Source of the DNA: Lewinellaceae bacterium
GTDB lineage: Bacteria > Bacteroidota > Bacteroidia > Chitinophagales > Saprospiraceae
Length of the DNA: 64,000 nucleotides
Reading direction: 5' to 3'
NCBI GenBank assembly: GCA_020636315.1
Contig: JACJYA010000001.1
Coordinates: 496,001 to 560,000 of the forward strand
Part shown: piece after piece, positions 43,124-52,198 of the stretch
How the letters are laid out: every line of letters starts with the position of its first letter
How positions within the stretch are numbered: position 1 is the stretch's first letter
The notes under the pieces: generated by a model
Seen by the model: the letters and a program-made list of their open reading frames with translations, nothing else
Told to the model about the DNA's origin: nothing
The model's database searches: none
Translations under genes and position numbers: made by a program

Positions 43124-44527
43124 TTATAATTCGAATTCCTGCCCCAGTTCAGGGATCTCAATGCCCTGAAACCCATTCTCCAGCAGCAAGTCTCTGAACG
43201 CCTCCTGCTTGTCCAGAGTGCCATGGACGAGAAATAGTTTCTTCAGCTTATTTCGCTGATTGCCGATAAAATCCGCCAGCTCATGCCGGCCGGCATGGGC
43301 CGAGAAGGAATCCATCATTTCTACTTCCGCTTTTACGAGCTTTTCCTCTCCGAAAACCCTCAGTTGCTTCGCTCCGTCGCGCAGGGCTCCACCCGGTGTG
43401 CCGGGCGCACAGTAACCTACGATCAGGAAAGTATTGCGGGCATCTTCAATATTGTGAAACAGGTGGTGCTTCACCCGCCCGGCATTCATCATTCCGGATG
43501 AGCTGATGATGATACAGGGCTCCTGTGAATAATTGAGTTTCTTGGAATCTTCGGCAAGGCGGAGATAGGAAAGAGAGTTGAATCCGAAGGGGTCGTCATC
43601 AGTGAGCAGATATTCGTTCAGTTCGTTGTCAAAGCATTCCGGGTGAGACCCGAATATCATGGTGGCATTCACCGCCAGCGGGCTATCCACATAGACGGGG
43701 ATGCGCGGCAATTTGCCGGAGCTCTCCAGTTGGTCGAGCATATAGACGATCTCCTGGGTGCGCCCCACGCTGAACGCCGGTATGATGAGCTTCCCCTGCT
43801 TTTCGATACAGGTGTGCAGGATGATCTTCAGGAACCGCTCCATCTCGTTGGGCGCCCCTTCGTGGTCGCGGTCTCCGTAAGTGGACTCACAGATCAGGTA
43901 ATCTACCTGCGGCATGGGCACGGGATCCCTCAGAATAGGCCGGCCGGGGCGGCCGACGTCCCCGGTAAATCCGAGCATAGTAGTGCGGCCCTTCTCATTG
44001 ATGCGCAGGGTGACGCTGGCGCTGCCCAGGATGTGCCCGGCATCCTGAAAAAGCACCTCCACCTTTTCATGAATGCGAAACCAGCGGTTGTACCCGTGCC
44101 CGTCGAAGAGGTTCCAGGCCATTTCCACATCCCGGGTAGTGTAGAGCGGCTCTTTCAGCCGGTCTTTGTGCCCCCGCCTGAGCTGCCTTTTATTGTAGTA
44201 CTTAACGTCCATTTCCTGGATCTTGGCGCTATCCAGCAGCATGATCGCACAGAGGTTGCGGGTGGCAAAAGTGCAATGGATATCTCCCTGAAAACCATCG
44301 CTAACGAGCTTGGGAATGCGCCCGCTGTGGTCAATATGGGCATGCGACAGGATCAGGCTCCCGATCTCGGATGGGGAAAAATACCAGTGCTCGTTAAACT
44401 CCGACATGTCCTCAGAGCTTCCCTGGTATAAACCGCAGTCCAGCAGTATTTTGAAGCCATCGTCAAGCGTAATGAGGTGAGCGCTGCCCGTCACTTCCCG
44501 GGCCGCTCCGCAGAATTGTATCTTCAT
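43124..44527 (-). CDS. MBL-fold beta-CASP metallo-hydrolase, RNase-like
   Basis: 467 residues. The metallo-beta-lactamase signature is SHAHIDHSGR with His62, His64, Asp66 and His67. Other metal motifs are GHILGSASV and, near the C-terminus, DSFSAHAGRHEL. The inserted beta-CASP domain (about 210-390, including IIPAFSVGRTQEIVYML and PCIIISSSGMMNAGRVKHHL) and the C-terminal RMMBL segment (KLFLVHGTLDKQEAFRDLL) place it with RNA-processing nucleases such as CPSF73-like and RNase J-like proteins. It should act on RNA in the cytoplasm; substrate unknown. Monocistronic by position. Confidence 0.9.
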   Translation of the reverse strand: MKIQFCGAAREVTGSAHLITLDDGFKILLDCGLYQGSSEDMSEFNEHWYFSPSEIGSLILSHAHIDHSGRIPKLVSDGFQGDIHCTFATRNLCAIMLLDSAKIQEMDVKYYNKRQLRRGHKDRLKEPLYTTRDVEMAWNLFDGHGYNRWFRIHEKVEVLFQDAGHILGSASVTLRINEKGRTTMLGFTGDVGRPGRPILRDPVPMPQVDYLICESTYGDRDHEGAPNEMERFLKIILHTCIEKQGKLIIPAFSVGRTQEIVYMLDQLESSGKLPRIPVYVDSPLAVNATMIFGSHPECFDNELNEYLLTDDDPFGFNSLSYLRLAEDSKKLNYSQEPCIIISSSGMMNAGRVKHHLFHNIEDARNTFLIVGYCAPGTPGGALRDGAKQLRVFGEEKLVKAEVEMMDSFSAHAGRHELADFIGNQRNKLKKLFLVHGTLDKQEAFRDLLLENGFQGIEIPELGQEFEL

Positions 44528-44560
44528 AAAGGCAATATACCGACTTCAAAAGGTTTGACA

Positions 44561-44603
44561 AAAAAAAAGCCACCTCTGCAAATACAAATTTTGCAGAAGC
44601 GGC
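44561..44603 (-). terminator. Rho-independent terminator after the DUF4097-like gene
   Basis: 14-bp stem with two G-U pairs (44569-44582 and 44590-44603); on the minus strand it is followed by nine T (A-run at 44561-44568 and before). Ends the ECF sigma operon. Confidence 0.85.
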
Positions 44604-44698
44604 GGTACACTTTCGTAAAAATTGGATTAGTATGAAGCCAAAGTTGTTTACAGTTTGTTCAAATTTCGGCTTATCAACGAAATTTGAGCAAAATCCAG

Positions 44699-45853
44699 TT
44701 ATTCCTGCCCGACCCGCAAAGCGCCGTAATTCAACCTTGCCCGAATGACGCCGGGTGCTTTGGCGGTACCGACATACCCCCTCACCTCGTGGTTGGTGCC
44801 GGCCTCTCTTTCGTAAGTAATATCCAGATTGCGGGGATAACGGATACCGGCAAAATCGGCAACGGCATCCAACTGATATTTGGCGCCATGTTCGACCCCT
44901 ACGCGAAAATCGGTGAAGCTGCCGCTGATGTCAACCTTGTTGAAATAACGCCCGACAGCTGCTATTTTCACCCCACTGCTATCCACCCTGAGCTGAAGGC
45001 TTTTATTGACCCTTTCCACGTAAAGCTCTGTGAGCATGCTGTTCACGATAACCTCCTCGGCTACCTCTATTTCAATGTTGTCGAATTCACCGGTATTGAC
45101 AAAACGGCCGACCTGTTCCAGTTCATAGGTGTCATAACGGGACTCGCTGAGCACCTCTTCCGCTTTCTCGATCCAGATCCGGGAGTAACGGCTATCGACT
45201 TCTACTCTTTGGGCTTCTTCCACCCTCAGGCGGGCCTGCTGCACTGCGAGGTTCAGCCGTCCGGCCTTTTCGATAACCCCCATGCCATGTTCGAGCCGCA
45301 CATCGGCGTCCGTTTCCAGCCTGTCGGCCTTGAGGTTTCCGTAGCGAACCTTCAGTTCTACAGGAGCAGCAATATCGCCAATATCCACGTCACCATGCTT
45401 GTTTTCCAATACGAGTTTACAGCCATACGGCAGATAGGCTTTATAGGAGATGGAATAGTCGGCCTCCTCTTCCCCCCAGAACCACCATTCTTTCTTCTGC
45501 TGAATGACCTGGGTTTCCGCAGAAACGTAGTCCCGGCTCTGGCTGAACTCCACTTTGATGCGGTTAAAAACCCGTTGAGCGCTCGATTCGCCGGATGCAC
45601 GCACCAGGATGCTGACCTCTAGTTTCACCTTCTGCTGGGGCCAACTCTCTACCTTTATGCTTCCGTATTTGTTGTTCAGGGATAGCGTCCCCTCTGTGGA
45701 AATCGGAAATTCCTTTTTGATCACCTTAGAATACTCCTGACAGGAACCGGCCCATAAGGGCGTGGCGAATACGGCCAGAAAAAATAAGGCTACCACCCCG
45801 CGGCAGAGAGGCCAACTGGCGGAATGGCGCCATTCATATACTGGTTTCCTCAT
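44699..45853 (-). CDS. Exported DUF4097-like beta-helical protein
   Basis: 384 residues with a long N-terminal region before a signal peptide ending near PLWAGS. The mature part is repetitive beta-strand sequence (LSLNNKYGSIKVESWPQQKVKLEV, LVLENKHGDVDIGDI, VELKVRYGNLKADRL, EVDSRYSRIWIEKAEEV), like putative auto-transporter adhesin / DUF4097 proteins that follow sigma and anti-sigma genes in Bacteroidota. It overlaps the upstream membrane-regulator gene by 20 bases, so it is translationally coupled and probably part of the response or sensing output. No catalytic motif. Confidence 0.8.
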   Translation of the reverse strand: MRKPVYEWRHSASWPLCRGVVALFFLAVFATPLWAGSCQEYSKVIKKEFPISTEGTLSLNNKYGSIKVESWPQQKVKLEVSILVRASGESSAQRVFNRIKVEFSQSRDYVSAETQVIQQKKEWWFWGEEEADYSISYKAYLPYGCKLVLENKHGDVDIGDIAAPVELKVRYGNLKADRLETDADVRLEHGMGVIEKAGRLNLAVQQARLRVEEAQRVEVDSRYSRIWIEKAEEVLSESRYDTYELEQVGRFVNTGEFDNIEIEVAEEVIVNSMLTELYVERVNKSLQLRVDSSGVKIAAVGRYFNKVDISGSFTDFRVGVEHGAKYQLDAVADFAGIRYPRNLDITYEREAGTNHEVRGYVGTAKAPGVIRARLNYGALRVGQE

Positions 45854-46382
45854 TTTCAGCGGGTTTAACCATCTCGGGATTGGCTTCCTGAAGGCGGTCC
45901 AGGACGCGTTCCAGGATGGCGACTTTAGCCTGATAACTCTGGATCAGGTTCTTCACGATCTCTTCTTCTTTCCCTTTGGGGGCGACGAGGAGTTCCTCCC
46001 GAAGTTCCTGCATCACCTTATCCAGCCGGGCAAGGTCCTTTTCCACGAAGTCGTCCCGGTGGTAGGCGGCCAATTGCTGGTATTTCTGGTCGATCTGGCT
46101 TTTGTAATACTCCTCGGCCTCGGCATATTCAGGGGCGATCTCTTCTAACTGCGCCGCCTGTTGCATCTGGCTGCCAGACAGGTAAACGCCCAGAATAGCC
46201 CCGCAGGCCAGTAGTAGCACTACCGCGGCTGCGGCCCGGCTCACCTTCCAGAACGTCATGCGCCTGGATTGCCGGCGGTCGAGTTCATGGCTGATCTCGC
46301 CCCAGGCCTTAAGGCCCGGAACAGAGCTGTCAAAAGACTCCCGGTTGTCAAGAATAAATTGCTCGATATAATCTCGCTGCAT
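45834..46382 (-). CDS. Putative anti-sigma factor (single-pass membrane protein)
   Basis: 182 residues. A short cytoplasmic N-terminus (MQRDYIEQFILDNRESFDSSVPGLKAWGEI) is followed by one membrane helix at about 50-70 (AAAAVVLLLACGAILGVYL) and a periplasmic helical, Glu/Gln-rich segment. The position directly after an ECF sigma gene (65 bases) and the topology suggest it sequesters that sigma factor. The family is not one of the classic ZAS or FecR types, so the assignment rests on context. It overlaps the next gene by 20 bases. Confidence 0.75.
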   Translation of the reverse strand: MQRDYIEQFILDNRESFDSSVPGLKAWGEISHELDRRQSRRMTFWKVSRAAAAVVLLLACGAILGVYLSGSQMQQAAQLEEIAPEYAEAEEYYKSQIDQKYQQLAAYHRDDFVEKDLARLDKVMQELREELLVAPKGKEEEIVKNLIQSYQAKVAILERVLDRLQEANPEMVKPAENEETSI

Positions 46383-46447
46383 CGTACTGCTTTTTTCTGT
46401 CTTTGGCCATCTTTGCCAAAGAACCGATTTAATCAGGCAGGCCAGGT

Positions 46448-47062
46448 TTATTTCCCTGCCATACCCAATCGATTTGACTCTAATAATTCTCTCAGCTTCT
46501 TACGGGCACGGCTGTATTGTGATTTGGAGGTCGCTTCCGTGATCTCCAGGATGCTGGCTATTTCCTTATGGTCATAGCCTTCGAACAGGTAAAGCGTGAA
46601 TACCACCCGATACCCATCGGGCAGGTACTGAACCGCCTTCCTGACCGTTTCCACATCCAGGCCTGGCGGAGGTTCATCTGTCTCCTGCCCGGCTTTGGCC
46701 GGTACTTCAGCGTGCCGTTCTTCCAGTTCTTCAAAGAACAGGCGGTTGCGCTTGAGGTGATTGATGCAGTTGTTGACCGTAATGCGTTTGATCCATGCTC
46801 CTACCGATGACTGGAACCGAAAGGTATGGAGCTTGGAAAACACATCGATGAACGAATTCTGCAACAGGTCCTCAGCGTCCTGTTCATTGCGGACCATGCG
46901 CAGGCACACGTTGTACATAGCCCGGGAATATAGGCGGTAGAGCTCAAACTGAGCCCTTCGGTTACCACGCTTACATTTCTCGACAATGTCCCTGTGTGTG
47001 CTTGCGTAATCCAATTTTAGGTGGTTGTATTCTACAGCGGGTGATTTTTTTATCGCATGCAT
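46448..47062 (-). CDS. RNA polymerase sigma factor, ECF (sigma-70) family
   Basis: 204 residues. Region 2 is at about 30-100 (AQFELYRLYSRAMYNVCLRMVRNEQDAEDLLQNSFIDVF spans the core binding and -10 reading part) and region 4 at about 135-195 (LPDGYRVVFTLYLFEGYDHKEIASILEITEATSKSQYSRARKKLRELL). A FecR-type iron context is absent; the partner is the membrane protein that follows. Together with the DUF4097-like protein they make a three-gene stress or envelope regulon. A MITE-like element lies 151 bases upstream of the start. Confidence 0.93.
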   Translation of the reverse strand: MHAIKKSPAVEYNHLKLDYASTHRDIVEKCKRGNRRAQFELYRLYSRAMYNVCLRMVRNEQDAEDLLQNSFIDVFSKLHTFRFQSSVGAWIKRITVNNCINHLKRNRLFFEELEERHAEVPAKAGQETDEPPPGLDVETVRKAVQYLPDGYRVVFTLYLFEGYDHKEIASILEITEATSKSQYSRARKKLRELLESNRLGMAGK

Positions 47063-47412
47063 GCTTTCAGGTCTTCAGCTTCATCTACAAGAGACAGGGG
47101 CCGGCCCGAAGGGTTGCATGTAAAATCTCTATTTTTCTCGTCCGGCATCCAACCGGCTTCAAAGGCCTGAGGCACATCTAAAATCGCACATCGCATATCG
47201 TACCTCAAACATCCTGGACTTTGGACGTGCCCCATTTGAAGTCGGAAGTGGGAAATCGGAAGTCGGAAGTGGGAAATCGGAAGTCGGAAGTGGGAAATCG
47301 GAAGTCGGAATTTGGGTCCAAATAGGTGCTCAACGCCTGTTTTTCCGCCTTCCGCCTTCCGATTTCCGACTTTACCCTAGGACCGTCCAAAGTCCAGAAA
47401 CATCAAAACCTC
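47063..47412. other. 350-base intergenic region holding a MITE-like element
   Basis: Between the TPR lipoprotein gene and the ECF sigma gene. Its right half is MITE copy B (47214-47397) with its 7-bp flanking repeats. The remaining 47063-47206 should hold the sigma gene promoter; no clear consensus seen. Confidence 0.6.
47214..47397 (-). mobile_element. MITE-like element, copy B (184 bp)
   Basis: Same element as 40756-40890 in reverse orientation, with the same 14-bp ends (CTGGACTTTGGACG at 47214-47227 and complement at 47384-47397). A perfect 7-bp direct repeat AAACATC flanks it (47207-47213 and 47398-47404). It is 49 bp longer than copy A: three tandem copies of a 21-bp unit (GTCGGAAGTGGGAAATCGGA plus A) instead of one, and a duplicated CCTTCCG. 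No transposase gene inside. Confidence 0.9.
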
Positions 47413-48441
47413 CTACCCGTCCTGTTTCAAACGCTCCAGGCCTTCCTGGGCTTTTTCGTAGTTGGGCGCCATGCGCAGTGCCTGTTCATAATCCGCCATG
47501 GCAGCCTCTCTGTTGCCGAGCATTTCCTGGGTAAGCCCCCGGTAATAATACGCCATTATGTGAGTGGGAGAAGTTTCGATGGCAATGTCGAACTGCTTTC
47601 GGGCCTGTTCGATAGAATCCATATCCAAATAAATGAGGCCGGAATTGAAGTAGGCCTCGTCATACTGGGGATCGACGCGGCTGATGCGGCGATACATTTC
47701 AATCGCTTCCGGCAGTTCCCCCATATCGCTGAGGTAGTCGGCTTTGGCGTGCAGTGCATAGATGTTTTCCGGCGCCACCCGGATGGCATTATCGAAATAG
47801 CGCCTGGCGAGGGGGTCTCCGATCGAAGCATAAAGCTGCCCGAGGTTGATCCAGCCGTCCACCAACTCCGAATCATACTCCACCGCTTTCTGAAAACTGT
47901 TGATGGCGCGCACGGTGTCTCCCTGCTCCTTGAAGTTCATGCCAAACATGAAGTAAGCCTCAGCATTCTGCGGGTCGATCTCCAGGACGCGGCCAATGGT
48001 CTTCATGGAGGCATCATACTGCTTCAGAATCATCTGAAACTCACTCAGTTTCAGCAGGGTCGGAATGCGTTCGGGATAAAGCCCGGCAGCCCGCTCCATC
48101 GTCTTCAGGGCACGGCGCGACTGAAAATAGTCGAGATAAACATCGGCCAGCAGGTGCAGGCACTCCACATTCGTGGAGTCGAGGCTGAGCGCCTTGTTCA
48201 GGTCCCTGATGGCCTCGTCGTAGCCGTTGTTCTCGTAAAAAAGCCGCGCGCGCTCAGCATACAGGGCCGGGTCGTTAGGGTTGCGGGTGATTTCGGTAGA
48301 AAGGCCGTCAATAGCCGGGTTGCCGGTGGACAGCGCCTCCGTTGCGGCCTCTTCCGCCCCCCCCTGGCCGTTGCCACCACAACTCCCAACGATAAAAGCC
48401 AGCAAAATAGCCAACCCTGTAATTCCAAATTTAGTTTTCAT
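47413..48441 (-). CDS. Tetratricopeptide-repeat lipoprotein
   Basis: 342 residues. Lipoprotein signal MKTKFGITGLAILLAFIVGSC with Cys21. Then a Gly/Glu/Ala linker and about eight TPR units (NNGYDEAIRDLNKALSLDSTN, EAYFNSGLIYLDMDSIEQARKQFDIAIETSPTH). Probably anchored in the outer or inner membrane facing the periplasm as an interaction scaffold. Its stop is 16 bases from the outer end of the MITE-like element and the sigma operon follows on the same strand; co-transcription across the element is possible but unproven. Divergent from the T9SS cargo gene. Confidence 0.85.
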   Translation of the reverse strand: MKTKFGITGLAILLAFIVGSCGGNGQGGAEEAATEALSTGNPAIDGLSTEITRNPNDPALYAERARLFYENNGYDEAIRDLNKALSLDSTNVECLHLLADVYLDYFQSRRALKTMERAAGLYPERIPTLLKLSEFQMILKQYDASMKTIGRVLEIDPQNAEAYFMFGMNFKEQGDTVRAINSFQKAVEYDSELVDGWINLGQLYASIGDPLARRYFDNAIRVAPENIYALHAKADYLSDMGELPEAIEMYRRISRVDPQYDEAYFNSGLIYLDMDSIEQARKQFDIAIETSPTHIMAYYYRGLTQEMLGNREAAMADYEQALRMAPNYEKAQEGLERLKQDG

Positions 48442-48537
48442 AACGTAAGTGATGTTTTTTACTGAAAAGGTGTACGAATATACGGATTTTGACTGTCCTG
48501 TATTAAACTAAAAGCCCACACTAACACGTCCGATGAT

Positions 48538-50139
48538 ATGAAAACAACGACACTACTGTTAATGGTTCTCCCTCTGGCGCTCGGCGCCCAATCCTGGTCA
48601 TGGGTGACGCCGGTTGACGGGAGCGGCGGGGAACGCTGTGCAGCACTACAGGTACTGGAAAACGGAGGCCTGGCAGTAGGAGGAGCCTTCACCGGAAGCC
48701 TCGAAGTGCAGGGCTGGGAAGCCCAGAATATGGGAGGCGATGACCTTTATGTAATTTATCTCAATGCCGCCCGGGAACTGGAATGGGCTCTTTCCGCCGG
48801 CAGTTCCCAGGATGACGAAACGAGTGCTTTGGCCGAACTCCCCAACGGCGATATTGCCTTTGCCGGCGCCTTCTGGTTCAGCCTGCAAATCGCCGACACT
48901 TTGCTCAGCAGCGGGAGCAACCCCAGGGGCCTTTTCGTTTCCCGTTTCAGCCCGGAGGGCCAGCTCCGCTGGGCCCGGAGCATTCCCGGAGAGGGGCTGA
49001 AAAACATCACCGGCCTGGCAGTCCGGACGGACGGCAGCATCGCCATCGCAGGATATTTCGAACAAAACCTTGGCCTGGCCCCTTTTTTTCTCGAATCAGG
49101 CCGGGATGACGGCAGCACCCATGCCTTTGTCGCCACCCTCAGTGCAGATGGATCGACCCTATGGGCCCGGCAGGCAGGCCACAGCAATGATACGCGGGCC
49201 AATGCCCTGGCTCTGCTGCCGGACAACGGCCTGGCAATCGGAGGTTTCTTCAACGACACCACCCGCTTTGAAGACATTCAGTTCACTGCCAATACTTATG
49301 ATCCCGACGCCTTCATCGCCAGCTACGCCGAAGACGGAAGTTTCCGGTGGGCAAGAAAGGCCGGTGGGGTGGTCGATGATGAGGTGCGCGGGCTGGCCAG
49401 TGGCCCCGATGGGTCCGTTTACGCCACCGGCTCCATGATCGGAGTGATGAGGGTAAGCGATGATATCGTCCTGGAAACCACCTCAGGCAATCCCAATATT
49501 TTTCTGCTCAAATATGATGACAACGGCGACCCGCTCTTCGGCCGCACCCTGGGCAATGCCGGCATACAACAGGGCCTTGATATAGATATCCAGGAGGGCC
49601 TGCTGGCCATCAGCGGCTCCTATACCGGAGAGTTGGAAATAGATGGGAGGATGATCACGAGCGGCGGGCGGCCTCACGGTTTTGCCGCCGGCTTCACCCC
49701 GGACGGTGAAGGGCGCTGGCTGGTTCCCATCCCGGCTAATGTCGCCCTCGTGGCCAGTTGCCTGGATATTGGCCCGGGGCAGGAAGTAGCAGTGGGGGGC
49801 AGCTACGGCCAAACCGCCACTTTCGATGCCGCACAACTCTCCTGCACCGGCAGCACCGGCGTTTTTGCCGGGCAGTTAAACCCCGCCCTGACGCCAGCTG
49901 TCGAACCAGCCCGGCCGGAACTGGAAGTGGACATCTATCCCAACCCGGGAAGCGGCCATTTCTACCTGCTGCCGGGTGGGTTACCTTATTCTGTTCAAAT
50001 ATTTGACGGGCTGGGCCAAAGGCTGGGGCAATGGGAAGATACGGACGAGCTGTACTTGACATCTCTTCCCGCGGGAGCCTATTTTATTATGGTGAGCCTG
50101 GAAAATATGGACAGGGTCTTACAGGTAATGATAAAATAA
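48538..50139 (+). CDS. Secreted repeat protein with T9SS type A sorting domain
   Basis: 533 residues. Short signal peptide MKTTTLLLMVLPLALGAQS. The body (about 25-445) is made of propeller-like repeats of about 50 residues with recurring GGxAVGGxFxG, LRWARSI, LWARQAG, FRWARKAG and DGSIAIAGYF patterns (delta-60 / SBBP-like). The last 75 residues are a T9SS sorting domain: VDIYPNPGSGHFYLLPGG, then YSVQIFDGLGQRLGQW, LPAGAYFIMV. It should be moved across the outer membrane by the T9SS. Ligand unknown. Convergent with the ABC-F gene. Confidence 0.83.
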   Translation: MKTTTLLLMVLPLALGAQSWSWVTPVDGSGGERCAALQVLENGGLAVGGAFTGSLEVQGWEAQNMGGDDLYVIYLNAARELEWALSAGSSQDDETSALAELPNGDIAFAGAFWFSLQIADTLLSSGSNPRGLFVSRFSPEGQLRWARSIPGEGLKNITGLAVRTDGSIAIAGYFEQNLGLAPFFLESGRDDGSTHAFVATLSADGSTLWARQAGHSNDTRANALALLPDNGLAIGGFFNDTTRFEDIQFTANTYDPDAFIASYAEDGSFRWARKAGGVVDDEVRGLASGPDGSVYATGSMIGVMRVSDDIVLETTSGNPNIFLLKYDDNGDPLFGRTLGNAGIQQGLDIDIQEGLLAISGSYTGELEIDGRMITSGGRPHGFAAGFTPDGEGRWLVPIPANVALVASCLDIGPGQEVAVGGSYGQTATFDAAQLSCTGSTGVFAGQLNPALTPAVEPARPELEVDIYPNPGSGHFYLLPGGLPYSVQIFDGLGQRLGQWEDTDELYLTSLPAGAYFIMVSLENMDRVLQVMIK

Positions 50140-50201
50140 CCTTGGCCAGTTTAGGCCTGCTATGCTTTTTTCCACTCCTCGACGGGTATATTGCCGGGGA
50201 A

Positions 50202-52079
50202 TCAGGCCAGCTCCGCCAGTTCCATCCACCGCCCCTCCTTTTCCTCCAGTTCCTCCTTTACGGCTGCCAGTTCTTTGGATAGGTCAGTGATCTGCTCCGG
50301 AGATAAACCGGTGGAGTTGAACTGTTCGGTGATCTCATTTTTGCGTTCCTCCAGTTTGAGGATCTGCCGCTCCAGGCGCTTCAGCTCTTTGCGTTCTTCC
50401 TGGCTCAGGCCTCCGGTTTTTTGTTGTTGGGCCTGTTGTTTTTCGCGTTCTTTTTGTTGTTCGGCCCGTTCTTCCCGGCGCTGTTCCCGCTCGCGTTCTT
50501 TCTGTATCTCCCGGTAATCGGAATAATCTCCGTTGAAATCGCGGATGTGGCCGTTGCCTTCGAAGACGAAGAGGTGCTCAACGATCTTGTCCATGAAGTA
50601 GCGGTCGTGGGTCACGATGATCACACAGCCGGGGAAGTCCATGAGGAAATCCTCCAGAACGTTGAGGGTAATGATGTCGAGGTCATTGGTGGGCTCGTCG
50701 AGGATGAGAAAGTTCGGGTTTTGCATCAGGATGGTGAGCAGGTGGAGCCGCCGCCGTTCTCCGCCGCTGAGTTTCGAAACATATACCTGTTGCTGCTTGC
50801 GGTTGAAAAGGAAACGCTCCAGCAATTGAGGCGCCGTCAGCTTCTGCCCTTTTTCCATAGGGATGTACTCGGCAATATCCTGCACCACATCGATGACGCG
50901 TTTGTCTTCCTTGAGCTGTATGCCGGCCTGGGTGTAATAGCCAAAAACGGTATTGCCGCCGACGACGACCTTGCCGCCGTCCGGGCGGATCTCCTCAGTC
51001 AGTATTTTCAGGAAGGTGGTCTTTCCCACTCCATTGGGGCCGACGATGCCCACCCGTTCCTTTTTCCGGAACTTGTAGGAAAACCCTTCGACGATCTTCT
51101 TGTCTCCGAAGCTTTTATGGATGTTGTGCGCCTCCAGGATCTTTTTTCCCAGGCGCTGCCCTTTGATATCGATCTGAATTTCCTGGTGTTCTCTTTTTCC
51201 GGACACCTTTTCCTTCAGGCCTTCAAAAGCATCGACCCGGGCCTTGGCCTTGGTGCCCCGGGCTTTCGGCATGCGGTTGATCCACTCAAGCTCTTTGCGA
51301 AGCAGTTTTTTGCTTTTCTCCAGTTCTGCATTTTCGGTTTCGTGGCGGGTGCTCTTTTTATACAGGAAGTCGGAATAATTGCCGGAATACCGGTAAACCT
51401 GGCCGTTGTCCAGTTCGACGATGAGGTTGCAGACCCTTTCCAGGAAATAGCGGTCGTGAGTGACCATCAGAAGGGTGAGGTTGGGCTGCTGCAGGTATTC
51501 CTCCAGCCATTCGATCATATCGAGGTCGAGGTGGTTGGTCGGCTCATCCAGGATGAGGAAATCGGGCTCTTCGATGATCAGTTTGGCCAGGGCCAGGCGT
51601 TTTTTCTGCCCTCCGGACAATGAACTCACCGGTTCGTTGAGCTCGTTAATGTCCAGTTTGTCCAGGACTTCCCGGATGCGGGCCTCAAAGTCCCAGGCCT
51701 TGAGGTCGTCCATCTCCGTAATGGCCTTCTGGAGGTTATCTGCCCGGCCCGGAAAAAGCATGGCGTGTTCGTAACGCCGGATGGCCTGAATGATCTTATT
51801 GTCCGAATCGAGCACAGCCTCGAGAATGGTATGCCCCTCAAAGAAGTCCGGCTCCTGTTCCAGGTACCCGATGCGGGCTTCCCGGTGCATGGCAACCTTA
51901 GCCGTTTCTCCTTCAGGGGCCTCCTGCCCGGCGATTACCCGCAGCAGAGTCGTCTTTCCGGAACCGTTCTTAGCTACGAGCGCCACTTTCTCCCCCTTGC
52001 TGATCTGCAGGGAAATATTCTGAAAGAGAACCTTCTCTCCGTAGGTCTTCGTCACATTTTCCAGTGAAAGGTAATTCAC
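50202..52079 (-). CDS. ABC-F family ATPase (translation factor, Uup-like)
   Basis: 625 residues, two ABC domains without membrane segments. Domain 1: Walker A AKNGSGKTT, signature LSGGQKKRLALAKL, Walker B LILDEPTNHLD. Domain 2: GPNGVGKTT, LSGGERRRLHLL, LILDEPTNDLD. Between them is the Arg/Lys-rich linker (about 240-300); after them a coiled-coil C-terminal domain (EREQRREERAEQQKEREKQ to the end) as in Uup. ABC-F proteins bind the ribosomal E site and rescue stalled translation. The start codon is GTG (MNYLSLENVTKTYGEKVLF). Confidence 0.92.
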   Translation of the reverse strand: MNYLSLENVTKTYGEKVLFQNISLQISKGEKVALVAKNGSGKTTLLRVIAGQEAPEGETAKVAMHREARIGYLEQEPDFFEGHTILEAVLDSDNKIIQAIRRYEHAMLFPGRADNLQKAITEMDDLKAWDFEARIREVLDKLDINELNEPVSSLSGGQKKRLALAKLIIEEPDFLILDEPTNHLDLDMIEWLEEYLQQPNLTLLMVTHDRYFLERVCNLIVELDNGQVYRYSGNYSDFLYKKSTRHETENAELEKSKKLLRKELEWINRMPKARGTKAKARVDAFEGLKEKVSGKREHQEIQIDIKGQRLGKKILEAHNIHKSFGDKKIVEGFSYKFRKKERVGIVGPNGVGKTTFLKILTEEIRPDGGKVVVGGNTVFGYYTQAGIQLKEDKRVIDVVQDIAEYIPMEKGQKLTAPQLLERFLFNRKQQQVYVSKLSGGERRRLHLLTILMQNPNFLILDEPTNDLDIITLNVLEDFLMDFPGCVIIVTHDRYFMDKIVEHLFVFEGNGHIRDFNGDYSDYREIQKEREREQRREERAEQQKEREKQQAQQQKTGGLSQEERKELKRLERQILKLEERKNEITEQFNSTGLSPEQITDLSKELAAVKEELEEKEGRWMELAELA

Positions 52080-52198
52080 GCTCTCTCGATTTACAGGGTG
52101 TAAGAGTTTCCTTGTTTCAATGCATACCTATGCATTGTCAAGGCGCCATAAGCGATGCAATTTACGCATTTCGGCGTATTCTGCGGCAAGTAAAACAA

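Noticed and set aside
47205..47390. Short leftward frame encoding a repeated SDFRFPT heptapeptide
   Set aside because: It is only the translation of the 21-bp repeats inside the mobile element; copy A gives a similar frame with one unit. No gene.
50421..51623. 400-codon rightward open frame opposite the ABC-F gene
   Set aside because: Antisense to both ATPase domains; shadow.
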